A DNA stretch of 51,416 nt from Chloroflexota bacterium. Lineage in GTDB: Bacteria; Chloroflexota; Limnocylindria; Limnocylindrales; CSP1-4. Shown one piece after another: positions 40,779 to 51,416 of the stretch. The notes beneath the pieces were generated by a model. That model was not told the DNA's origin and searched no databases. It was given only the letters and a program-made list of their open reading frames with translations. The stretch lies in assembly GCA_004297395.1 (NCBI GenBank), contig SCUO01000066.1, positions 1 through 51,416 of the forward strand, given 5' to 3'. Both the position numbers and the translations under genes were made by a program. Within the stretch, counting starts at the first letter, position 1. Each line of letters begins with the position of its first letter.

Positions 40779-42161
40779 TCAGTGGACCTCCATCGGTCGA
40801 TGCAGACGGACCGAGACGCCGACGTTCAGCCCAACCGGCTCGGGCTCCTGGACCGGGCCCTCGCGGATGGCCCGCCGCATCAGGAACAGCCACAGGCCGC
40901 CGAGGAGGGTGTAGATCGCCCCGAACAGGAGGATCGAGAACGCGATCTCCGGGGCCGAGACGACCGGCGAGGTCGCGTCCTCGGTGCGCATCAAGCCGTA
41001 CACGATCCAGGGCTGGCGCCCGATCTCGGCGGTGGCCCAGCCGAGCTGGATGGCGAGAGCCGGCAGGACGAACGCCCAGGTCGCGAAGGCCAGCCAGCGG
41101 CGCGACACCTCGAGCCGTTGGCGCCAGGCGAGCCATGCCCCGCTGGCCAGGAGGATCGCCATGAGCGTCCCCAGGACGACCATGTTGTGGTAGGCCAGGA
41201 ACGTCGCCGCAACCGGCGGCCAGTCCGCCGCGGGGAACTCCTCGAGGCCCTGGATCGCGGCCGTGAAGCTGCCGAACGACAGGAACGACAGCAGGCGCGT
41301 GACGAGGATTTCCGGACCCTCGGGTGCCTTTGCCGGGTCCTGGGACGGCGGCAGCGACCAGATGACGAGCGGCGCGCCGATGGTCGTCGTGTACAGGCCC
41401 TGCATTGCCGCGAACTTGGCGGGCTGGGTCTGGGCCACCTGTCGGGCGGACCCGTCCCCGGTCAGGAGCACAGCGCTCGTCCCGACGATGGCCACGATCA
41501 GGCCGACCCGGAGGCTCAGCCTGGCGACGTCGCCGGCCCGGCGCTTGCGGATCAGCCAGGCCCCGACGCCGATGACCAGGAACCCGGCCATCGCCCAGGA
41601 CGAGGCGATGGTGTGGAAGTAGCGAGGCAGGGTCGACGGGTTGAGGAGCGCGGCCAGGGCATCGATGAGGACGGCCCGGTCACCCTGGACCTCGTACCCG
41701 GCAGGCGTCTGCATCCAGCTGTTGGCGATGATGATCCAGAGGCCGGAGAGGGCCGCGCCGGCGGCGACCAGGCAGGCGGCCAGCGCTCGCAGCCCCGAGC
41801 CGATCCGGTTTCCGCCGAACAGCAGGAGCCCCAGGAAGCTGGATTCGAGGAAGAACGCGAGGATCGCCTCTGCCGCCAGCGGCGCCCCGAAGATGTCGCC
41901 GACGTAGGTCGAGTAGCGCGACCAGTTCGTCCCGAACTGGAACTCCATGACGATGCCGCTGGCCACCCCGACGACGAAGGTCAGCGCGAACAGCTTCGTC
42001 CAGAACCGGGCCGCCCGGGCGTAGACATCGCGCCGGGTCCGCCAGCGGGCGACCTCCAGGATGGCCACGACGAGCCCGAGCCCGATCGTGATCGAGGGGA
42101 AGACGAAGTGGAACATCACGGTCAGGGCGAACTGCGCCCGCGCGAGGAGGATCGGATCCAT
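40779..42161 (-). CDS. cydA: Cytochrome bd oxidase subunit I
   Basis: Catalytic haem subunit, 460 residues, of a terminal oxidase that reduces O2 with quinol. Haem ligands: His18 (MFHFVFP), His183 (RYFHTIASSW) and Met327 (YHNMVVLG); the acidic residues of AAEAILAFFLESS and the GRQPW motif are present. The Q-loop is short, as in cyanide-insensitive type oxidases. Lys249 of the quinol site is kept, but the position five residues later, a conserved Glu in E. coli, is Gln254 here. The ATG follows a 152-base gap from the macroglobulin stop. Confidence 0.96.
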   Translation of the reverse strand: MDPILLARAQFALTVMFHFVFPSITIGLGLVVAILEVARWRTRRDVYARAARFWTKLFALTFVVGVASGIVMEFQFGTNWSRYSTYVGDIFGAPLAAEAILAFFLESSFLGLLLFGGNRIGSGLRALAACLVAAGAALSGLWIIIANSWMQTPAGYEVQGDRAVLIDALAALLNPSTLPRYFHTIASSWAMAGFLVIGVGAWLIRKRRAGDVARLSLRVGLIVAIVGTSAVLLTGDGSARQVAQTQPAKFAAMQGLYTTTIGAPLVIWSLPPSQDPAKAPEGPEILVTRLLSFLSFGSFTAAIQGLEEFPAADWPPVAATFLAYHNMVVLGTLMAILLASGAWLAWRQRLEVSRRWLAFATWAFVLPALAIQLGWATAEIGRQPWIVYGLMRTEDATSPVVSAPEIAFSILLFGAIYTLLGGLWLFLMRRAIREGPVQEPEPVGLNVGVSVRLHRPMEVH

Positions 42162-42313
42162 GCTGGCCCCTGGCTCCAGGCGGGGCGCGATCGTCGGACA
42201 CGCGACGCACGAACTCGCGGCTCGCCAACCTCGAACCTATCCCAGCCGAGCGGCCACCACGAGTGCCGGACGGACGCTCCGGACCATGGCTTCCTGCCCA
42301 GGTCGCGCCCGAT

Positions 42314-45300
42314 TCAGGGTGCGCTCACCACCTCGATGGAGGTGCGCGGCGTGAACGCCAGCAGCTCGGCTGCCCCGCGCAGCTGCATGACCGCCGGCTC
42401 CCAGGTGAAGGTGCCCTGGCTTACGACCCGGGCGACGTACCGGAGGTGGGCCTGGTCCTGGCCGTCGACGTCCTTGGTGGCGCAGAAGACCACCTCCTGG
42501 CCCGACACGCGGAAGGGCGCGACGACCCCCGCGTCATCGTCGAAGTACGCGTCCTCGACCGGTGCCAGCCCCGAGGGCACCTGCTCGACGATCTCGTAGC
42601 AGCCGTTCCTCGGGGCGCTCGCCTTGATCGTCGCCACCAGGTCCACGACCACGAGCCGGTCCGCCGGGATCGGGCCAGTAGGCGCGGTCCGCTCGAGGAC
42701 CAGGTCCGGGCCGGGATCGAGGTCGGCGACGTCAACGGCGACGCGTGCCTCGACCGTCACCCCGACGCTCCCGGTAAGGCGCTCGAGGCCCAGGTCGGCG
42801 ACCTGGGCGGCGGTGAGCTCGAGGCTGAATGTCCGGCCGCCCCCCAGCTCGATCACCCGGCGCTGGCCGTCGATCGAATAGGCGAACGAGGCATCGGTGG
42901 CGGGGCTCCGGGCGATCATCCGGCGGGCGCTGGCGGCGAGCTCGAGGGCGTACGTCGCCTCGCGGCTCGGGTTGGCGGCCACGTAGTCGGCCATCGCCGC
43001 GGCGAGCGGGTCGCCGACGCTGGCGGCGACGAGGCCCAGCTGGGCGGTAGCGTCGAGCGTCTCGTCGAGGTTCGAGCCGGCATGCAGCCGGACCCAATCG
43101 CCGAGGCGCTCGCCAGATTCGGCCAGGAGGCCTCGCTCGATCTCGATGGCGGTCGCGTCATCGCCGAGGGCGGCGTAGCCGAGGGCCAGGTGGATTCGCT
43201 CCCGGATCGCCAGGTCCGGCAGCGCCCGGATCGCATCCAGGTCGTCGCCGACGGGCTGGCCGATGGCCGCCAGGGCCGCGACGGCGGCGATCGCCAGGTC
43301 GCGCTCGCTCGAAGGAGCATCGCGGATGTCCTCGAGGATCGGCCCGACGTCCGTGCCGATCCAGGCGTCGGGTGCGTCGATCACCACGCGGACGGCCACC
43401 CATGGATCGACCCCGCCGTAGGGCAGGAGGCCGATCCCGGTCATCTCGTTGCCACCGCCATCGGCGATCGTCCCGACGGGGTAGGCCCCGAGGTCGAGCT
43501 CGACCTCGGGGAGGTCGGCCGGGTCGTATCCGAACTCGTCGATGAGGACCGAACGGGCGAGCCATCGTGCCAGGGTCCGGTCGAGGCGCGGGCCGGCGGG
43601 CGCGAGGAGCTCGCGGAGCAGCGGCAGGTACCGACCCCGCCCGGCGTCGCTGAAGGTGTAAGTCGTGAAGCCGCTCGATGCCGGGGGATCGGGCAGGTCG
43701 CCGAGGGTGCCGTAGGTCGCCTGGATCTCGGTCAGGCGCGAGCCGACAACCTCGAAACTGGTGAGCAGGCGGTCGGCCAGCGGCTTGCCGTCGGCGCCGA
43801 CGCGGGTCGCCGTGGCTCGCACGTCGAGCGTGTGGCGTCCGAGTGACGGGGCCGGCAGGCTGAACCAGACCGGCTGGAAGGCCACGCCCGAGACCTTCGT
43901 CGCGCTGATCCCGAGGCTTGCCGAGGAGATCGTGAACTCGACCCGGTCGCCGGCCTGGAGCTCGCTTCCGAAGGCCCGCAGCTGGACCGCGGGTCGATCC
44001 GAGACCAGGTACGAATCGGCGACCGTCGTCTCCACGAAGAACGGCAGGCCCACCGGAACCAGGAGCTCTCCGACACCCGCCTGGAGTGCATCGGTCATCG
44101 CCGTTGCGGTCACGTGCCACGAGGTGAGGTCGTCCGAGAGGTCCACCGTGACCGTGGCCTTGCCTGCAGCATTGGTCGAGACCGCCGAGACGAACAGGGT
44201 GTCGCGGAAGTCACTGCGGGCGCCCCCGCCGGTCGTGTCGCCGCCCTCGCCTTCCGGCCCCGCCCGGGTCGGCACCTGGTGGGTGGAGGTCATCCGGAGG
44301 ATGCCGCTGTCGACGCCGGCATAGAGGTCGCCGAGGGGCTCGGGCGTCGACGCCCCGCCGATCGCGTAGAGCTTCTCGTCGACCGCCTGGAGCTGGACAG
44401 TCGCGGCCACCGGATCGCCCTCGGCGTCGGTCGTCGTCACCGTCAGGTTGACGGTCTCGCCTGGTCGGTAGCGCGCCCGATCGGCGCTGACGGTGACGTC
44501 GAGGGCCCGCTCTTCCTCGTCGAACCAGGCCCAGCTGGCCGCCTTCGGCGCGTAGGTCGTGCCGCTGAAGCGGATGCCGACGATGAAGATGCCCGGGGCG
44601 TCAGCCTCGGCGAAGGCATGGCGGAACGTCGGCGAGGTCGTGACCTGGGTGCTCCGGAGGCCGCGCTGGGCGACGAGGTACAGGTAGCGGTCGCCGCCGT
44701 CCGCCGGGGCGACCTCGCCCCTGTCGGTGACCGTCCAGCTGATCTCATCGCCGATCTGGAACTCGGTCGACCCCGCGAGCGAGCCGTCGGCTCCCTCGAA
44801 GACCGGCCCCCGGTCGAACCACCAGGCGTCCTCGACGTCCCGGCCGACGACGAGGGTCCGGGTCTGGGCTCGACCCTGGGCGTCAGTCGCGGTGATGACG
44901 ACCTGGTAGAGGTGGCTCGGGTCGGGAACGGTGAGCGACACGGCGAACGATCCGTCGGCGGCCGAGGTCGCCTTGAGCGTCGTCAGGGCCTTGCGCGTCG
45001 TCGTGTACTCGTAGCGCGGCCGGACCACCTTGTCGATGAAGTCGTAGTCGTCGCCGACCTTGGTCCGGACCGTGATCAGCTCGGTGACAGCGGCGCTGAT
45101 CGGCTCGCCGGCGACGGCCGAGCCCAGGCCCGCGCCCGCGACGAGCCCTTCCCACGTCGCGGCCTCGAGGGACCGGTCCACGCCGGCCAGGTCGACCAGG
45201 TTGAGGGTTCCGGTCACCCGGAGCGTGTCCGTCGCGAGGCTTCCGGATGCCCGCAGGGCGTAGGCCGTTGGGAACACCACGACCGTCGCTTGGCCGTAGA

Positions 45301-47491
45301 TCGTGCCGCCTTCCGGGCCCGTCGGCTGCGCCTCGACGTACCAGCTGGAGGGTTCCTCCCAGCGACCTTCCTCGCCGCTGTACGACGGCGCCCGCGCAAC
45401 GAACGACACGGACGCGACGCCGGCGGCGTCGGTGGTCGCGACACGCTCGGCGTCCGAGTCGTAGGAATGATCGCGGAATCGCAGGGGAACGTGGGCCGCC
45501 GGGGTTCCGTCGAAGAAGGTTGCGGTCGCCGTCCACTCGACGACCGTCCCGACGATGACCGCCCGCTGGTCCGGCACGAGCGTCACCTCGTACGCCGGCT
45601 TGCGGATCAGCGCGACCTCGATCCAGCGGGTCGCGACGACGTCTCCGTCCACGACGGCCTGGAGGGTGTACCAGCCGGTGGGCATGCCCGCCAGCTCAAG
45701 CGCGGCCGCGTAGGCGCCGCTGGCGACGGTCGCGCCGTCGGTCGCGCCGTCGGTCGCGGCGCCGGTTCGGACGGTCGTCTCGACGATCGCCGGGGCGCCC
45801 GCGTCCCGGGCGCTGTTGCCATTGACGAGGCGGAGCGTGACGGAGGCCGGCACGTGGCTGTCGTCGCGGTCGCGGAGGTAGCCCCAGGCGTTGATCCGGT
45901 CGTCGCTCCGGTAGAAGCCACGATCCGTGTACAACAGCGACCAGAAGGTCTCGTTGGCCGGGGTCGACTTCTCGTACCACTCGCCGCGGTAGCCGAAGTC
46001 GCCAGCAACCCCGAACGGGACCAGGACGGTCGCGCCCGACGGCGCCGTCACCCGGAGGATCGGCGCCGCCGCAGGGCCCGGATCCGCGTCAGAGTCCTCG
46101 CCCGGCTGGGCGGCGGGCGGAACGAGCGCGGCCGGCGTCGGCCCGATGGCCAGCCCGGAGGCGTCGCTGCGAGCCAGCGTGCCACCGCCCTGGATCGTCA
46201 CCGTCGCGTCGGCCACGGCGGCGCCGCTGACGACGTCGTTGACCCAGATCACGGACCGGTCGCTCAGGACGGAGGCCCAGGCAGATACCCGGGTGACCTG
46301 CAGGAACGCCTGCGCGCCGGATCCGTCGCCGAGCTCGACGACGTACCAGCCCCGCTCGAGGGCCGCCGGGAAGCGGATGACGAAGACGTCGCCCTCCCGG
46401 AACGGCTCGAGGGTCGCGGAGAAGGTGGCGGCCCTGGGCAGTCCCTGGGTGGCCATGTGCGGACGGGTGAATTGCGTCCAATGGGGCTGGGCGAGGAAGT
46501 CGGCCAGGGCGGTCGCCGCCGCGTCGACCGAGGGCAGGCGGTAGGCGCTCACCTGGGCCTCGGTGGGCCGCGGGGCGTCGTCGAGCTGCGGGACGTACAC
46601 GGCCATGACCGGGGCCTCGTCCGGGCTCGCCTCGACGACCTCACGGGCCGGGAAGATCGGCTGTGGCGGGGTCCCGGCGCCGGCGGTCTCGAATCGGACG
46701 ACGACGTCGCTCGGGAGGGCGAGGTCCGACCCGAGATCCGACCCGCTCCGGGCGAGGCCCTTCGCGATCTTCACGGTGTAGAGGGTGGCGGGGGCCAGGG
46801 CACCGGGCACGAAGACCTGGGTCAGGCCGTGCTGCTCGAAGCGCCCCGTGACCGGCGGCACGATCGTGAAGTGATCGGCCATGGTCGCCACGCCGGCCTG
46901 GTTGAAGGTGACTTCGATGCCGGTGTTGATCGGCACATCCGTCGCCGCGTGGCCCGGGATCGTGCTCGACACGGCCACGGGACCGCGGACGCGGTAGGCC
47001 CACGAGCCCGCGACGGCCCCGTCTGGCGTCCGGAGGGTGAACCGGTAGCCCTGGTTCGGCGCCAGGTCGGTCGACGCACGGAGCTGGACGCTGGCGCCGG
47101 CGTCTGGCTCCGCCGACGTCACGACCTCCAGGGCGGCGGCCGGCGAGACCTCCAGGCGAGCGACCATCGACGCCGCCGGCTCGCCGGTCAGGCTGGTGAG
47201 GACGAAGGCCGTATCCGGGGCGATCCCGGACGCGTCGGCGGTGACCGGCTCGAGGGTTGCCGCGCGCTCGATCGGTGGGAGATCCAGGGCCGCCCATGGT
47301 TCCGGGCTGGCGCTGGCACCCGCCGAGGGGCTGCCCGGGGACGCCGCGGAACCCGGTCCCGTCGATGCGCCCGGCGAGCTCCCTCGCGGCTGGAGCGCCA
47401 GTCCGGCCGCAATCGCGATGACGGCGACGGCGGCGACGAGGCCGGCCGACTGCCGACGACTGGGACGCGGGAACGTGCTGAACCGGCTCAT
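42314..47491 (-). CDS. Alpha-2-macroglobulin family protein without thioester
   Basis: A 1725-residue cell-surface protein. Residues 17-34 form an N-terminal signal anchor, followed by a Ser/Pro/Ala-rich linker and repeated macroglobulin (MG) beta-domains. Recognisable parts: an Ig-like domain (IPGHAATDVPINTGIEVTFNQ), the MG signature YTDRGFYRSDDRINAWGYLRD, the bait-region-flanking VQLQAVDEKLYAIGG, DLSDDLTSWHVTATAMT at the A2M domain, and a helical TED-like region with repeats around ALAAIGQPVGDDLDAI. The thioester motif CxEQ is missing; I see only two cysteines, at 1631 and 1670 near the C terminus. Bacterial macroglobulins trap proteases in the periplasm or on the surface; those lacking thioesters (YfaS-like) trap non-covalently. 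No penicillin-binding protein gene is adjacent. AAGGGGCG precedes the ATG. Confidence 0.88.
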   Translation of the reverse strand: MSRFSTFPRPSRRQSAGLVAAVAVIAIAAGLALQPRGSSPGASTGPGSAASPGSPSAGASASPEPWAALDLPPIERAATLEPVTADASGIAPDTAFVLTSLTGEPAASMVARLEVSPAAALEVVTSAEPDAGASVQLRASTDLAPNQGYRFTLRTPDGAVAGSWAYRVRGPVAVSSTIPGHAATDVPINTGIEVTFNQAGVATMADHFTIVPPVTGRFEQHGLTQVFVPGALAPATLYTVKIAKGLARSGSDLGSDLALPSDVVVRFETAGAGTPPQPIFPAREVVEASPDEAPVMAVYVPQLDDAPRPTEAQVSAYRLPSVDAAATALADFLAQPHWTQFTRPHMATQGLPRAATFSATLEPFREGDVFVIRFPAALERGWYVVELGDGSGAQAFLQVTRVSAWASVLSDRSVIWVNDVVSGAAVADATVTIQGGGTLARSDASGLAIGPTPAALVPPAAQPGEDSDADPGPAAAPILRVTAPSGATVLVPFGVAGDFGYRGEWYEKSTPANETFWSLLYTDRGFYRSDDRINAWGYLRDRDDSHVPASVTLRLVNGNSARDAGAPAIVETTVRTGAATDGATDGATVASGAYAAALELAGMPTGWYTLQAVVDGDVVATRWIEVALIRKPAYEVTLVPDQRAVIVGTVVEWTATATFFDGTPAAHVPLRFRDHSYDSDAERVATTDAAGVASVSFVARAPSYSGEEGRWEEPSSWYVEAQPTGPEGGTIYGQATVVVFPTAYALRASGSLATDTLRVTGTLNLVDLAGVDRSLEAATWEGLVAGAGLGSAVAGEPISAAVTELITVRTKVGDDYDFIDKVVRPRYEYTTTRKALTTLKATSAADGSFAVSLTVPDPSHLYQVVITATDAQGRAQTRTLVVGRDVEDAWWFDRGPVFEGADGSLAGSTEFQIGDEISWTVTDRGEVAPADGGDRYLYLVAQRGLRSTQVTTSPTFRHAFAEADAPGIFIVGIRFSGTTYAPKAASWAWFDEEERALDVTVSADRARYRPGETVNLTVTTTDAEGDPVAATVQLQAVDEKLYAIGGASTPEPLGDLYAGVDSGILRMTSTHQVPTRAGPEGEGGDTTGGGARSDFRDTLFVSAVSTNAAGKATVTVDLSDDLTSWHVTATAMTDALQAGVGELLVPVGLPFFVETTVADSYLVSDRPAVQLRAFGSELQAGDRVEFTISSASLGISATKVSGVAFQPVWFSLPAPSLGRHTLDVRATATRVGADGKPLADRLLTSFEVVGSRLTEIQATYGTLGDLPDPPASSGFTTYTFSDAGRGRYLPLLRELLAPAGPRLDRTLARWLARSVLIDEFGYDPADLPEVELDLGAYPVGTIADGGGNEMTGIGLLPYGGVDPWVAVRVVIDAPDAWIGTDVGPILEDIRDAPSSERDLAIAAVAALAAIGQPVGDDLDAIRALPDLAIRERIHLALGYAALGDDATAIEIERGLLAESGERLGDWVRLHAGSNLDETLDATAQLGLVAASVGDPLAAAMADYVAANPSREATYALELAASARRMIARSPATDASFAYSIDGQRRVIELGGGRTFSLELTAAQVADLGLERLTGSVGVTVEARVAVDVADLDPGPDLVLERTAPTGPIPADRLVVVDLVATIKASAPRNGCYEIVEQVPSGLAPVEDAYFDDDAGVVAPFRVSGQEVVFCATKDVDGQDQAHLRYVARVVSQGTFTWEPAVMQLRGAAELLAFTPRTSIEVVSAP

Positions 47492-47590
47492 CGTGCGCCC
47501 CTTGGGCTGTGCGAGGACGCGTGGATCGACCGTGCATGAGACGGACGGCGAGGTCGGCCGTTACGGTGGCGACGGGATCACGTCCAGCGG

Positions 47591-47677
47591 CCGTCCTCGG
47601 GGGACGGCAGGGCGTCGATCAGCGTCCGGGGTGCGCCCGGGGTGCGCCCGGCGGTGCGCCCCGGGGATCAGCCCCGG
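47591..47677. repeat. Hairpins and 11-bp tandem repeats after DUF1918 gene
   Basis: CCGTCC/GGACGG (47591-47596, 47602-47607) and CCGGGG/CCCCGG (47661-47666, 47672-47677) form hairpins; between them CGGGGTGCGCC is repeated at 47627 and 47638 with a one-base longer variant at 47649. The region lies between the end of the DUF1918 gene and the start of the macroglobulin gene, and probably contains a terminator. I see no gene in it. Confidence 0.6.
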
Positions 47678-47692
47678 CAGCAGCCTCGGCGG

Positions 47693-47899
47693 TCAGCCCC
47701 CGCGGCGAGGCTTCGCGGCGCTGACAATCCGGGCGCTCCCGGCCGCGGGCCGGACCGTGCTTTCGTGGCCGTCGTCCCAGCGAACGCGGTAGCGGGTCCC
47801 GTACGACGCCTCGATGACCTCGAGGATCTCGCCATCGCGAGTGGCCTGCCCGACGCGCTCGGACTCCACGACGAGCCGGTCTCCGACCTTCGCGCTCAT
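47693..47899 (-). CDS. DUF1918 domain protein
   Basis: A 68-residue single-domain protein: [33 protein letters not shown], and the signature [15 protein letters not shown]. The family is an SH3-like barrel common in Actinobacteria and Chloroflexota; its function is not established. GAGGAGGTG lies just before the ATG at 47899, which decides the start over a longer frame beginning at 47977. It diverges from the glycine riboswitch and gcvP. Confidence 0.9.
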   Translation of the reverse strand: MSAKVGDRLVVESERVGQATRDGEILEVIEASYGTRYRVRWDDGHESTVRPAAGSARIVSAAKPRRGG

Positions 47900-48023
47900 T
47901 CGAGCACCTCCTCGGCGGTCGAGCTCGGAACGCCAGCGACCACCGTCCCGCCGTCCAGTCTCCGGGCCGAGCGTCATCCAGACAAGGGACGATGGTCACG
48001 ATCGGTGGGCCCATCGTCTGGGG

Positions 48024-48051
48024 TGGACGTTTCACCGCGAAGGCGTACGAT
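48024..48051 (+). promoter_or_regulatory. Putative promoter of riboswitch-gcvP transcript
   Basis: TACGAT (48046-48051) resembles the -10 hexamers seen elsewhere in the window, and a TGGACG (48024-48029) 16 bases upstream is a weak -35. The riboswitch begins about 28 bases downstream. Confidence 0.4.
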
Positions 48052-48079
48052 GCCGCCAGAGACCCCACGCGAACTGCAC

Positions 48080-48338
48080 GGGAGAGATCGTCGGGAGATC
48101 GAGGCTACTGCCTCGCTCGCGAGCGAAGCCGAAGCTTCGCTCCAAGGCGAAGCGAAGCTTCGCCCGGCGACGCCGACGGAGCAACGGCCCGGAACCTCTC
48201 AGGCACCAGGGACCGCGCAGGGATGGGGACGCTGGAGAGCGATGCGGACGGGAGCGATCCCGCCGAGCGCGCGCCGACGGAGGAACTCGGGACGCACCAT
48301 GCGTCGCGAGGACGCTCTCAGGCACCAGGACAGCGGGG
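48080..48338 (+). promoter_or_regulatory. Tandem glycine riboswitch
   Basis: Two glycine aptamers in a row upstream of gcvP. Aptamer 1 begins near GGGAGAGATC (48080) and contains the core CGCCGACGGAGCAA (48171-48184) and CTCTCAGGCACCAGGGACCG (about 48196-48215). Aptamer 2 begins near CTGGAGAGCG (48232), has CGCCGACGGAGGAA (48272-48285) and CTCTCAGGCACCAGGACAGC (48315-48334). These are the conserved glycine-binding cores, and the linker is short as in cooperative tandem switches. Between the P1/P3 strands of aptamer 1 there are about 75 extra bases forming extra hairpins. Glycine riboswitches before gcv genes usually turn expression on when glycine is high. The Shine-Dalgarno GAGGAGG follows at 48343-48349. 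Confidence 0.92.
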
Positions 48339-48360
48339 CGCCGAGGAGGTGCCTGTCCAG

Positions 48361-51288
<2,928 letters not shown>

Positions 51289-51388
51289 GTCGCGCGAGCC
51301 GCACGGCGGCGTCCTCGCCCGCCCCGCGCCCCCACGCCCCCGCGCCCCTGCGCCCCGCGCCCCACCGCGCCGCCGAAATTCACCTCCG
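51289..51388. other. C-rich strand-asymmetric intergenic stretch
   Basis: Between the gcvP stop and the inverted repeat at the edge, about 51311-51373 consists almost only of C and G with runs of CCCC and CGCCCC-like units on the plus strand. No coding potential is evident; it could act in C-rich Rho-type termination or be simple-sequence expansion. Confidence 0.5.
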
Positions 51389-51416
51389 GTCTTGATGCGT
51401 GCACGGGCATCAAGAC
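51389..51416. repeat. Perfect 10-bp inverted repeat at window edge
   Basis: GTCTTGATGC (51389-51398) and GCATCAAGAC (51407-51416) are exact complements around an 8-base spacer containing GTGCAC. The second arm ends exactly at the last base of the window, so what follows (T-run, gene, element end) cannot be judged. It could be the gcvP terminator or an operator. Confidence 0.7.

Noticed and set aside
44114..47539. 1141-codon plus-strand open frame opposite the macroglobulin gene
   Set aside because: Composition is Arg/Gly/Asp/Val-rich with no domain, while the minus strand has macroglobulin landmarks and a signal anchor.
48115..48164. GCGAAGC-rich hairpins as a CRISPR or mobile repeat
   Set aside because: There are too few units, no regular spacers and no associated genes; they fit inside the variable part of the riboswitch.
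47992..48360. Open frame extending gcvP upstream by 123 codons
   Set aside because: The stretch contains both glycine aptamer cores and ends in a good Shine-Dalgarno; the P-protein family N terminus starts at 48361.

Overview
The window is about 51 kb of very GC-rich DNA with tightly packed genes, many GTG starts, 4-base start/stop overlaps and no rRNA, tRNA, CRISPR array, insertion sequence or phage gene that I can see. The gene set (alpha2-type glycyl-tRNA synthetase, PPDK, NDH-2, short-Q-loop cytochrome bd, DUF4241, DUF1918, thioester-less macroglobulin, Flp-pilin-like protein, full-length GcvP behind a tandem glycine riboswitch) suggests an environmental Chloroflexota bacterium, perhaps of the Limnocylindria/Ellin6529 type. 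That placement is inference from gene content and base composition, not from a marker search.

Layout. 1-7.1 kb: glyS, an HTH protein fused to a PD-(D/E)xK-like nuclease domain, then on the minus strand a ferredoxin/flavodoxin-NADP reductase followed by an NfnAB-type flavin enzyme pair; a DUF4241 protein diverges. 7.2-13.2 kb: pyruvate phosphate dikinase, NDH-2 and malic enzyme, i.e. pyruvate/PEP/malate metabolism plus NADH oxidation. 13.3-20.1 kb: a polysaccharide deacetylase, an OmpR-type two-component pair with a Gly/Trp-rich membrane protein, a small acetyltransferase ending in an 11-bp tandem repeat, and a triple-PAS/GAF/EAL phosphodiesterase. 20.1-22.3 kb: a molybdate operon (MerR/TOBE regulator, ModA, ModB) with a palindromic operator but no ModC. 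22.3-23.0 kb: two small basic proteins, one KOW-like.

23.1-29.7 kb is the most interesting block: five tightly spaced genes coding for a PF06684 protein, an enamidase-like amidohydrolase, an LLM flavin monooxygenase, the FAD subunit of a molybdenum hydroxylase, and a fused [2Fe-2S]/molybdopterin catalytic subunit. Next to a molybdate uptake operon, this looks like an uncharacterised oxidative and hydrolytic ring-opening route for an N-heterocycle. A nucleoside hydrolase lies close downstream.

29.9-39.7 kb: hemerythrin, nucleoside hydrolase, a Tat-lipoprotein GH3 hexosaminidase, a tiny Flp-pilin-like protein, a NarL-type two-component pair, pirin, an ECF sigma factor with a translationally coupled 671-residue membrane protein, and flavodoxin. 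39.8-47.5 kb: cytochrome bd (CydAB) and a 1725-residue alpha-2-macroglobulin. 47.7-51.4 kb: DUF1918, a glycine riboswitch with an enlarged first aptamer, gcvP, a C-rich stretch and a perfect inverted repeat at the window edge.

Together the genes describe a respiring heterotroph with NDH-2 and bd oxidase, NADPH/ferredoxin balancing by Nfn and Fpr, glycine breakdown under riboswitch control, and a molybdenum-dependent catabolic speciality. Unless stated otherwise, functional calls rest on motif recognition by eye; no database search was run.
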